7,201 bases of DNA, taken from an uncultured Dermatophilus sp. (GTDB lineage Bacteria; Actinomycetota; Actinomycetes; Actinomycetales; Dermatophilaceae). Both the position numbers and the translations under genes were made by a program. Every line of letters begins with the position of its first letter. Within the stretch, counting starts at the first letter, position 1. The DNA lies in contig CAMCQD010000084.1 in NCBI GenBank assembly GCA_945876925.1, positions 1 through 7,201 of the forward strand, read 5' to 3'. Shown in pieces: positions 1-5,787 of this stretch. The notes below the pieces were generated by a model. It had not been told where the DNA came from, made no database searches, and saw only the letters and a list, made by a program, of their open reading frames with translations.

Positions 1-2238
1 GAGCAGCAGGCCAGCGCACACGACCAGGACGGCAGCGCCCGGGAGCACCGCCGCGAGCGGGACGCCGCCCGCGAGAACGCCGAGGCCGCCGTCGTGCTCG
101 CCCGGATCGACCATATGCGCGCAGGCCTGGCCAGGCTCAGCGAGCAGGCCGCCGAGGCAGCCCGCACCCAGGTCGCCAGGATCAACGAGCTCGCCGCCGT
201 CGTCGCCCAGGAGAACGCCGCCCGGCGCTCCTGGCGGGGCAACGCCGAGCACGTCGCCGACGAGGAATTGTCCGCGGTGCTCGGCGAGCTCACCGAACTG
301 GCCGGCGCCCGTACCCGCACCGCCCGGGACGGCACCCTGACGGTTGACCTGGCCGGTCACGCCCTGGTCAGCCGGTCGGAGGCAGAACCGGTCGGATTCG
401 GCCCGGCCCAGCCGGATGACCCCGCAGCGGAGGGGGCCGGGACCGCCCTGCCCGCCGCGCCCGCGCCAGAGCGCGGATTTCAGGTGAGCGCCGCCGGGCA
501 GGCGGCCGACGGCATCGGCGGGCGGCTCGGCGGCGTCCTCACCACCCTCAATACGGTGCTGCCCGATGCGGCGCGGGCACTGGAGGACATCGCCGTCGTG
601 GCCCGGGCCGAGGCCACCTTGCGGCTAGACCCCGCACCCCCGGCTGACGGGCAGGTCACGCCACCGGACGCGGCCGGCCTGCTGGCCGGGCTCACGGCGG
701 TGATCAGCGCCCGGGCGGAGGCGGCGGCCCGGCGCCTCGACTGCGCTGCTGCTGTCAGCGCCATCCTCGCTGGTCCGCCTGCGGGGTTCTACGCCGGGAT
801 GGTGGCCTCCTCCAGCGGGCCGGTTCCGGCGGGCACTGGCCCGGCTTCGGCCCGGGCGGCCCAGAATCTCATCACCGACCTGCAGCAGTTCGCCGCCAGC
901 GTGCGCGGCGCCGGTGAGGTCGCCGGGGCACTCGCGGAGGCGCGCCCGTTCGTGCCGTTGTCGGTGACCTCCTCCGATCCGGACCTGGTTCGGGTCGATA
1001 ATCGCTGGCCGGTGCCGGCGGGCCCGGATGAGGCCGGGGAGAGCGCCGAGGGCAGGTCGCCGGCCTGGGCGATCGATCCCGACGTGCTCACCGCGCCCCT
1101 GGAGATCGAGGTCAGCGTCGTCGCCGTGGCGCGCGGCGATATCGTCATCAGCCGCGGCGGCGTCCCGGCCGGGGCGGATCTCGCGGGCGGGAACTCGATC
1201 ACGCTGGCGCTGGGCACCCTGGCCGGGCCCGGCGCCGAGCGGGGCGAGCCGTTCACCGAGGTCGCGATCCAGGCCCCGGCGACCCTCGGCACGGTAGCCG
1301 AGATGCTCACCGCCGCCGCCTCCGCCGCGGGGCGCCCGGTGGCGGCGGGCGTGCAGCTGGGCGAGGACGGGCTAGCCCACCTCATCGTCGAATCGCAGCA
1401 GGGGCCAGCCTGGGTCGCCGCGGTGCGCGCCGGGGGCCCCGCGCGGGACATCCTGGGCGGTTTCTCGCTGCTGGCGCCGCGTACCGGCACGGTGGCGGTG
1501 TCCACCTCCAATGGCCTGGGCTGGAGCGGCACCTCGGAGGACACCTCACTGGACGGCCCGATCCCGGGCCTGGCCATCACGCTGGCCCCGGGGGCAGAAG
1601 GCCGGCAGGTGACGCTCACCGTGCGCCCCGCCGTGGATGAGCTGATCGACTCCGTCGAAGCCCTCGCCGTCTCGGCCGGGCAGGTCATCGCCAGCCTCAG
1701 CGAGGGCGGGCCCGCTCCCGGAGCAGATGCGCCCTCCCCGGCCGCGGGGGCGGTGCCGTGGCCGCAGGCGCCGCCGGCCGCCTCGCCGCTGGCCCAGGAC
1801 GCTGCTGCGGCGCAGCTGGCGGCGGCGATCACCGCAGCCGTCGCGGGCACGCCGGGGGTGCCCGGCCGCCCGGGGATGGCGGTTCCCGGGGTGGTCCTGC
1901 ATGCCGATGCGTTCGCGCGCACCCGGCTCACCTTCGACCGGGAGGCGTTCGCCGCGGCGCTGACCGAGGACCCGGGCGGAACCCGCACCGCCGTGCGGGC
2001 GGCTGCCGCCGAGGTCGCGGCTACCGCCCGGGAGGCCCTGGACGCCCGGATCGGACTGCTGGCGGTGCGGCTGACCAGCGAGCAGATGGCCTTGCGGGAA
2101 GCCGGCGCGCCCTCGGCCGCTCCCCAGTGGGACCGGGATCAGCGCCAGGCCCAGATGGAGCGGCGCTCGGCGGCGCTGTCCTCGCTGCTCGACCGGCTCA
2201 ACGCCGAGTCCGCCTGGCTGCGGCGTGAACTGCCCTGA
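1..2238 (+). CDS. Flagellar hook-associated protein, apparent FlgK-FliD hybrid (5' end outside window)
   Basis: The frame is open from base 1, so the GTG at 94 is probably internal and the true start lies upstream. 745 codons are visible. The first ~205 resemble FlgK (hook-filament junction, HAP1): an alpha-helical stretch (about bases 67-235) containing RINELAAVVAQEN, which matches the FlgK pattern INxLAxxIAxxN; then DGTLTVDLAGHALVS, like the FlgK beta segment; then GGRLGGVLTTLN (about 517-550), like FlgK GGeLgaLl-LN. From about base 960 it resembles FliD (filament cap, HAP2): VTSSDPDLVRV, a segment like the FliD D2/D3 beta domains (about 1105-1620), VTLTVRPAVDELIDSVEAL, and a clear FliD C-terminus (about 1790-2235) with LTFDREAFAAALTEDP and a terminal helix ending QMERRSAALSSLLDRLNAESAWLRREL. 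An Ala/Pro linker lies at about 1696-1790. The protein would be exported and sit at the hook-filament junction or filament tip. The FliD part is the surer assignment. Whether FlgK is complete, and whether separate flgK and fliD exist, cannot be seen here. Confidence 0.75.
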   Translation, partial: EQQASAHDQDGSAREHRRERDAARENAEAAVVLARIDHMRAGLARLSEQAAEAARTQVARINELAAVVAQENAARRSWRGNAEHVADEELSAVLGELTELAGARTRTARDGTLTVDLAGHALVSRSEAEPVGFGPAQPDDPAAEGAGTALPAAPAPERGFQVSAAGQAADGIGGRLGGVLTTLNTVLPDAARALEDIAVVARAEATLRLDPAPPADGQVTPPDAAGLLAGLTAVISARAEAAARRLDCAAAVSAILAGPPAGFYAGMVASSSGPVPAGTGPASARAAQNLITDLQQFAASVRGAGEVAGALAEARPFVPLSVTSSDPDLVRVDNRWPVPAGPDEAGESAEGRSPAWAIDPDVLTAPLEIEVSVVAVARGDIVISRGGVPAGADLAGGNSITLALGTLAGPGAERGEPFTEVAIQAPATLGTVAEMLTAAASAAGRPVAAGVQLGEDGLAHLIVESQQGPAWVAAVRAGGPARDILGGFSLLAPRTGTVAVSTSNGLGWSGTSEDTSLDGPIPGLAITLAPGAEGRQVTLTVRPAVDELIDSVEALAVSAGQVIASLSEGGPAPGADAPSPAAGAVPWPQAPPAASPLAQDAAAAQLAAAITAAVAGTPGVPGRPGMAVPGVVLHADAFARTRLTFDREAFAAALTEDPGGTRTAVRAAAAEVAATAREALDARIGLLAVRLTSEQMALREAGAPSAAPQWDRDQRQAQMERRSAALSSLLDRLNAESAWLRRELP

Positions 2239-2241
2239 CCT

Positions 2242-2271
2242 GCGGGGGATGGTGGCCGCGTCGCCTCCCGC
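2242..2271 (+). terminator. Possible weak terminator hairpin after the flagellar gene
   Basis: GCGGGGG at 2242-2248 can pair with CCTCCCGC at 2264-2271 (about 7 bp including one G-T wobble) around a loop of about 16 bases, starting three bases after the stop codon. There is no T-run behind it, so it would not be a classical intrinsic terminator. Inferred from pairing only. Confidence 0.25.
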
Positions 2272-2273
2272 CC

Positions 2274-2302
2274 GGTAACCGATTCGTAAGGTAATGCATA
2301 CC
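2274..2302. promoter_or_regulatory. AT-rich palindromic patch upstream of the glycosyltransferase-like gene
   Basis: Inside the 203-base gap 2239-2441 lies a patch that is much less GC-rich than its surroundings. It holds the perfect palindrome GGTAACC (2274-2280) and the imperfect palindrome GGTAATGCATACC (2290-2302). Farther down, TAGGGT (2357-2362) fits an actinobacterial -10 (TANNNT), but no convincing -35 sits in front of it. The patch may be an operator or promoter region for the gene starting at 2442. No regulator can be named. Confidence 0.25.
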
Positions 2303-2441
2303 AGGTTGCGCTGACGGTGCGCAGGCTCGTGACCGGGCGCTGGGCGTCCTGGTTGGTAGGGTGGGCAGCGCACGCAGCAGCGGCGGCGAGCCAGGAGGAC
2401 GGTGACGACAGCCGGAGCGTGCCCGGGGTGAAGGGTTATCA

Positions 2442-3383
2442 ATGCGACTGTGCGTGGTGCTGCGCTCGTACGGTGGGGGTAACGATAAACCGCGGCCGCC
2501 CTGCTTCAGTAAGGAACTCGTGCTGGCGTCGTTCGTGCGCGCCGCGCATGCGGCCCGGGCGGCCGGGGTGGACCTGCGGGTCGTCTACGCCAATGACGGT
2601 CCGATCCCGGAGGCGCGCATGCGCGTCATGGAAGCCACCGGTCAGATCCTCACCACCACTAACGGGCCCGTCGGGCTGCTCGGCAGCTACCGGTTCGCGC
2701 TGGATATCCCGGACCTGCTGCGCCTGGGAGATGACGATGTCATCGCCTACTTCGAAGACGATTACCTCATGACCGCCGATGCCTTCACCGTCCTGGCGGA
2801 CGGGGCCAGTCAGCTGCGCGCCCACGGGGTCGAGTACTTCGCCGTCTCCGGGTCACGGCCGGACGACCTGGCCGATCCGGGCCAGCGGCGGCTGCACGGC
2901 GTCCCCCGGGTGTGGCAGCCCCGGCCCGACCTGGAGGCCAGCGGCCGGCGCTGGATCCACATCCTGTCCGCCACCAGCACTTTCGCGGCTCGCGCCGGGG
3001 CGCTGCGAGCCGATCGCGATATCCACGAACTGGCCATGAAGCCGTTCCGCAGGCGATTCCTCGACCACGAGATGTGCCTGGTGTACCAGGGCATCCGCCC
3101 CTACTACGGGACTGAGCTGTTCTTCGGCCTGGCAGGTGATTTCGTGCCCGGCTTGCGCGGGATCGCGCGCGCGGCGTGGCTGCTGCCGTACCGTTTCCAG
3201 ATCAACGCCCGCGCTCGCAAGCAGACGCGGCCGCACTACCTGTACGCGGTTCAGCCGCCGGTAGCCACCCACATGGAGATCGGGATGATGTCAGCAGCGC
3301 ATGACTGGGAAGCCGAAGCCGCCTCCGTCACCGAATGGGCGGCCAGCCACCCCGAAACCGGCCCGCTCGGGCTGGGCCGGTGA
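2442..3383 (+). CDS. Putative GT-A-like glycosyltransferase, 313 aa
   Basis: A cytosolic-looking protein without signal peptide or clear membrane segment. The N-terminus MRLCVVLRSY and the segment DLRVVYANDGPI (residues 44-55) resemble the beta strands of a GT-A nucleotide-sugar binding fold. GDDDVIAYFEDDYLM (97-110) ends in a buried strand followed by E105-D106-D107, where GT-A enzymes carry the metal- and sugar-nucleotide-binding DxD motif. HILSATSTFAARAGAL (173-188) resembles an acceptor-side loop, and VATHMEIGMMSAAHDWEA (274-291) carries a late His, which in many GT-A enzymes completes the metal site. The ATG at 2442 has GAAGGG six bases upstream. The gene follows the flagellar gene by 203 bases and has its own leader. 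A role in modifying flagellin or surface glycans is only inferred from position. I do not recognise the exact family. Confidence 0.6.
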   Translation: MRLCVVLRSYGGGNDKPRPPCFSKELVLASFVRAAHAARAAGVDLRVVYANDGPIPEARMRVMEATGQILTTTNGPVGLLGSYRFALDIPDLLRLGDDDVIAYFEDDYLMTADAFTVLADGASQLRAHGVEYFAVSGSRPDDLADPGQRRLHGVPRVWQPRPDLEASGRRWIHILSATSTFAARAGALRADRDIHELAMKPFRRRFLDHEMCLVYQGIRPYYGTELFFGLAGDFVPGLRGIARAAWLLPYRFQINARARKQTRPHYLYAVQPPVATHMEIGMMSAAHDWEAEAASVTEWAASHPETGPLGLGR

Positions 3384-3420
3384 GCACCGCGCAGGCGGCC
3401 GTGACCCGGCAGGCGCGGCC

Positions 3421-3684
3421 ATGACCGTGCCGGTGGCGGCCGGGTTCGCCATCGCCCTCATCGGGATCGCCGAGACCGTGGCGTGCCTGCGCATGCGGCT
3501 CGGCCCGCAGCGCAGGGCAGCCGGCATGGCCTGGGGCGCCGCGATCACGAGCATGACCGGCGGCGCGACCGCGATGGCCGCGATCGGCCCGGGCACCGCC
3601 CTCATCATCGCCCTCATCGGCCAGCTGCTGTTCATCCGCTCCCTGGCAGGCCTGCGCAGCCGCGAGCTAGCCGGCGACCGCTAA
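3421..3684 (+). CDS. Small hydrophobic membrane protein, 87 aa, unknown function
   Basis: The reading frame is open farther upstream, but that stretch overlaps the preceding gene, so the ATG at 3421, 37 bases after its stop, is preferred. Its ribosome binding site is weak (GGCAGG about seven bases upstream). The protein begins with a membrane helix (residues 4-23, VPVAAGFAIALIGIAETVAC), then a basic loop RMRLGPQRR, then two further apolar stretches (about 36-55 and 57-75) rich in Gly, Ala and Ile, and ends in a basic tail. The layout suggests two or three membrane passes with no catalytic motif. It may share a transcript with the glycosyltransferase-like gene. It converges on msrA, with only 19 bases between the two stop codons and no convincing terminator there (CCCGG-C-CCGGG at 3693-3703 has too small a loop). 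I do not recognise a family. Confidence 0.5.
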   Translation: MTVPVAAGFAIALIGIAETVACLRMRLGPQRRAAGMAWGAAITSMTGGATAMAAIGPGTALIIALIGQLLFIRSLAGLRSRELAGDR

Positions 3685-3703
3685 GAGGCGAGCCCGGCCC
3701 GGG

Positions 3704-4321
3704 TCACAGGCGGCAGGTGAAGCCGTTGGGGCCGTGATTGCAGTAGCCGCGCGGGTTCTTGTGCAGGTACTGCTGGTGGTAGTCCTCGGCGTAGTAGAAC
3801 GGGCCCGCGGGCTGGACGCCTTCCGGGGCGGCCTCGGCCGTGGCGGGCTGGATCTGCGTGGTGATCGCCCCGGCTCCGGCCTTGTCGAGCTCACGCTGGA
3901 ACGCCTCGCGGGTCGCCTCCGCGGCGGCGTGCTGCTCCGGGGTGGTCCAGAAGATCGCCGAGCGGTACTGCGTGCCGATGTCGTTGCCCTGCCGGTTCGC
4001 GGTGGTCGGGTCGTGGTTCTCCCAGAAGGCAGTCAGCAGCTTCACCGGGGTGGTCACGGCCGGGTCGTACACGATGAGCACCGTCTCGGCGTGACCGGTG
4101 GCCCCGGTGCACACCTGCTCGTAGCTGGGGCCGGGCAGCTGCCCGCCCATGTACCCGGCGGCGGTGGTGATCACCCCGGGAAGCTGCCAGAAGATCCGCT
4201 CGGCACCCCAGAAGCACCCCATCGCCACGTAGAGCACCTGCGCCCCGGCGGGAAACGGCGGGCCCATGGGGGTGCCCAGCACCTCATGGGCCCGGCCGGA
4301 TCCGCGTGAAGTCATCGTCAT
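3704..4321 (-). CDS. msrA: Peptide-methionine (S)-S-oxide reductase MsrA, 205 aa
   Basis: Reduces the S-epimer of methionine sulfoxide in free or protein-bound methionine, using thioredoxin-type reductants in the cytosol. The family signature GCFWGAE is present with catalytic Cys36. Also visible are TAAGYMGG (53-60), YEQVCTGATGHAETV (67-81), FWENHDPT (99-106) with the conserved Glu101, and QGNDIGTQYRSAIF (111-124) with Asp114. The C-terminal EDYHQQYLHKNPRGYC leads to Cys194 and Cys203, positioned like the recycling cysteines of three-cysteine MsrA proteins. Length is normal for the longer form of the family. The start at 4321 lies 14 bases after the greA stop. An ATG two codons later is also possible. 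Neither has a good ribosome binding site, so translational coupling to greA is likely. Operon with greA is inferred from spacing and strand. Confidence 0.95.
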   Translation of the reverse strand: MTMTSRGSGRAHEVLGTPMGPPFPAGAQVLYVAMGCFWGAERIFWQLPGVITTAAGYMGGQLPGPSYEQVCTGATGHAETVLIVYDPAVTTPVKLLTAFWENHDPTTANRQGNDIGTQYRSAIFWTTPEQHAAAEATREAFQRELDKAGAGAITTQIQPATAEAAPEGVQPAGPFYYAEDYHQQYLHKNPRGYCNHGPNGFTCRL

Positions 4322-4335
4322 GCGCGGGCCCGCGA

Positions 4336-4827
4336 TCAGCCGGCGTAGGGCTTGGCGGCAAGCACCTTGACGGTGATGTCCTTGCCGTTGGGAGCCTGGT
4401 AGGTCGCCTCGTCCCCGACGTGCTTGCCCATGAGGGCGGCGCCGATGGGGGAGCGGTCCGAGTACACGTCGAACTCGGCGCTGTCGATCTCGCGGCTGCC
4501 CAGGAGGAAGGTCATCTCGTCACCGAACATATCGACGGTGACGAGCATCCCCGGCTCGACGATGCCGTCATCGGCCGGCGGGTCGCCGACCACGGCGTTC
4601 TCCAGCAGCGAGGTGAGCTGGCGGATGCGGGCCTCCATCTTGCCCTGCTCTTCCTTAGCGGCGTGGTAGCCGCCGTTCTCTTTGAGGTCGCCCTCGTCAC
4701 GGGCCGCCTCAATCCGCTTGGAGATCTCTGTGCGGCCAACGGTCGACAGGCGCGTCAGCTCGGCCTGGAGCCTGTCGTAGGCCTCCTGCGTGAGGTAGCT
4801 GGCCGAGCGCGTTGAAGTGTCGGGCAC
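4336..4827 (-). CDS. greA: Transcription elongation factor GreA, 163 aa
   Basis: Binds the secondary channel of RNA polymerase and stimulates cleavage of backtracked RNA. The N-terminal half (residues 11-80) is the coiled coil: YLTQEAYDRLQAEL, then ARDEGDLKENGGYHAAKEEQ at the tip, with Asp47 and Glu50 matching the acidic pair (E. coli Asp41 and Glu44) that holds the catalytic Mg ion. The C-terminal half (about 85-160) is the FKBP-like domain, with SPIGAALMGKHVGDEATYQAP. The start is the GTG at 4827: GAGGAG lies five bases upstream, and residues before it (an open frame runs back to 5082) do not look like GreA and cross the promoter. The gene is preceded by a long leader with a hairpin and probably heads an operon with msrA. 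Confidence 0.96.
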   Translation of the reverse strand: MPDTSTRSASYLTQEAYDRLQAELTRLSTVGRTEISKRIEAARDEGDLKENGGYHAAKEEQGKMEARIRQLTSLLENAVVGDPPADDGIVEPGMLVTVDMFGDEMTFLLGSREIDSAEFDVYSDRSPIGAALMGKHVGDEATYQAPNGKDITVKVLAAKPYAG

Positions 4828-4832
4828 GTGAA

Positions 4833-4838
4833 CTCCTC
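4833..4838 (-). promoter_or_regulatory. greA ribosome binding site
   Basis: On the minus strand GAGGAG sits five bases before the GTG at 4827. It decides this start over the upstream in-frame candidates. It is eleven bases from the base of the leader hairpin at 4849-4881. Confidence 0.75.
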
Positions 4839-4848
4839 GTCGTGACTC

Positions 4849-4881
4849 GCCGCCGCCGGGGCTCTCCGCGACGGCGGCGGC
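4849..4881 (-). promoter_or_regulatory. GC-rich leader hairpin upstream of greA
   Basis: A perfect 10-bp stem of GCC repeats (4849-4858) and GGC repeats (4872-4881) encloses a 13-base loop. In the greA leader RNA it would form a very stable hairpin just before the ribosome binding site. There is no T-run after it on the minus strand, so it is not a classical terminator. It could affect translation, pausing or RNA stability. The structure is seen in the sequence; its function is inference. Confidence 0.45.
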
Positions 4882-4928
4882 GGATGTCGCTGGTAGTGAT
4901 GTACGAAAACGCCCGATCGGTTTGCAAG

Positions 4929-4941
4929 CGTCACAGTGACG
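4929..4941. promoter_or_regulatory. 13-base perfect palindrome in the greA leader (possible operator)
   Basis: CGTCAC-A-GTGACG is an inverted repeat with a single central base. That is too tight for an RNA hairpin but typical of a site bound by a dimeric regulator. It lies roughly 65-75 bases downstream of the predicted greA transcription start. No regulator can be named from the sequence. Confidence 0.35.
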
Positions 4942-5010
4942 TGGCCGTGCCTGAGACGGGACGGCGCGGAATCGCTCGCGTGTCGGACCGAATGGGCGTG
5001 TAAGCACTCC

Positions 5011-5040
5011 ACTATAAGCGTGAAGTGACCCCGGTGCCAG
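5011..5040 (-). promoter_or_regulatory. Predicted greA promoter
   Basis: On the minus strand, CTGGCA (5040-5035) and TATAGT (5016-5011) are separated by 18 bases and fit the housekeeping sigma consensus (4 of 6 for -35, 5 of 6 for -10). Transcription would start near 5004, giving a 5' leader of about 175 bases before the GTG. This is the best promoter-like sequence in the window. Directly upstream of the -35 are the palindromes GGGAATTCCC (5045-5054) and CCGTACGG (5053-5060). Confidence 0.55.
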
Positions 5041-5058
5041 CGGGGGGAATTCCCGTAC

Positions 5059-5080
5059 GGCAGGCGGACTACCGCCAGCC
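5059..5080 (-). terminator. Hairpin between the DUF4307 gene and greA, possible terminator
   Basis: GGC-A-GGCGG and CCGCC-A-GCC pair as 5 + 3 bp with one A-A mismatch around a four-base loop. It sits downstream of the DUF4307 stop (minus strand) and just upstream of the greA promoter. A second small hairpin (CGGCT/AGCCG, 5153-5157 with 5162-5166) spans the DUF4307 stop codon itself. Neither has a T-run, so termination is only possible, not shown. Confidence 0.3.
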
Positions 5081-5155
5081 ACCGGCTAATCGGGTCCGCA
5101 ACGGTGGTGCGGACGGACATCGCGGGCTAGCTGACCAGCATCATACCCCGTGCGG

Positions 5156-5689
5156 CTACTCAGCCGGGCGGCAGGTCCGCACCTGGCCGATCACCGCCAG
5201 CGTGGTGGTCCTCACGGTCGCCTCATGCGTGGTGGTGCGCGCCTGGGAAGGCGGGATGGCGACATCGGCCCGGCCGACCACCGCCTTGCCGACCTCCTGG
5301 GCGACCACCTCGCAGACCGCGCTCATCTGCGGGGGCTTGGTGACCTCGAACCGGACCGTGACCGAGGTCGCGTCGCTGACCGTATAGGACAGGTCCCGCT
5401 GCACGGGCCAGTCCTGCGCCGATGCCCGGCCGAACCACACCGCCATCGCCGAGCCGAGGACGACCAGCACGGCAGCCAGGGTGACGACCCGTTGCCGCGC
5501 CGGGGAGATGGAGCGCCAGTACTGCCGCAGGCCGCGGGCCCGGCTGGCTTCCTCGGCGGCGGCTTCCTCCAGATCGGCGATGCGGTGTGCCAGCCCGGGG
5601 CCGGTTGCCTCAGGCGGGGAGCCGCCGTCTGGGGCAGCCGCCGTCACTGGGCGGGGCGCGGAGGCGCCGGGGGTGCGATCGTCGGCCAC
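5156..5689 (-). CDS. DUF4307 family single-pass membrane protein
   Basis: Actinobacterial protein of unknown function, habitually found between greA and mca. From the GTG at 5689 (177 aa) the order is: a Pro/Ala-rich cytosolic region, a charged helix (AHRIADLEEAAAEEASRARG), a basic patch, one membrane helix (about VVTLAAVLVVLGSAMAVWF), and an outer domain with YTVSDATSVTVRFEVTK, a Cys in SAVCEVV and a terminal repeat-like TTTHEATVRTTTLAVIGQV followed by TC. The two Cys may form a disulfide outside the membrane. The charged helix before the membrane span is an addition to the short form I associate with the family. The start is uncertain: GTG codons at 5779, 5695 and 5689 are in frame, none with a strong ribosome binding site. 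The one at 5779 would leave only eight bases to the divergent mca start, so a downstream start is preferred. Confidence 0.7.
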   Translation of the reverse strand: MADDRTPGASAPRPVTAAAPDGGSPPEATGPGLAHRIADLEEAAAEEASRARGLRQYWRSISPARQRVVTLAAVLVVLGSAMAVWFGRASAQDWPVQRDLSYTVSDATSVTVRFEVTKPPQMSAVCEVVAQEVGKAVVGRADVAIPPSQARTTTHEATVRTTTLAVIGQVRTCRPAE

Positions 5690-5787
5690 GGGCACCAGGC
5701 TATCCGCCGCCGGCGCGGTGCCGGGAGCTGCGGAGACGGCGCGCCTGAGCGGGCTGAGCTGACACAGCGAAAGGACCACGAATACGT

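Larger units (their letters stand above)
4828..5155. other. Intergenic regulatory stretch upstream of greA (328 bases)
   Basis: There is no believable gene here: short open frames exist on both strands but lack ribosome binding sites or family resemblance. It holds, from right to left, a possible terminator hairpin, two abutting palindromes, the greA promoter, a 13-base palindrome and the GC-rich hairpin, described in separate entries. It is less GC-biased than the flanking genes, as expected of regulatory DNA. Confidence 0.6.

Noticed and set aside
789..1988. Minus-strand open frame of 399 codons inside the flagellar gene
   Set aside because: It is a shadow of a very GC-rich gene. The translation is low-complexity Ser/Ala/Pro/Arg without motifs, and the plus-strand frame has recognisable FlgK/FliD segments.
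1546..2442. Minus-strand open frame of 298 codons overlapping the end of the flagellar gene and the gap
   Set aside because: Arg/Gly/His-rich composition with no family resemblance; it lies antisense to the FliD-like C-terminus.
3693..3703. CCCGG-C-CCGGG between the small membrane gene and msrA as a terminator
   Set aside because: The one-base centre cannot form an RNA loop, and no T-run follows on either strand.
3734..4309. Plus-strand open frame of 191 codons opposite msrA
   Set aside because: Antisense to a fully recognisable MsrA; its composition is typical of a reverse-frame shadow.
4306..4815. Plus-strand open frame of 169 codons opposite greA
   Set aside because: Antisense to a clear GreA protein; no motif of its own.
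4828..5082. N-terminal extension of GreA to 5082
   Set aside because: The extra 85 residues do not resemble GreA, cross the predicted promoter, and the GTG at 4827 has a good ribosome binding site.
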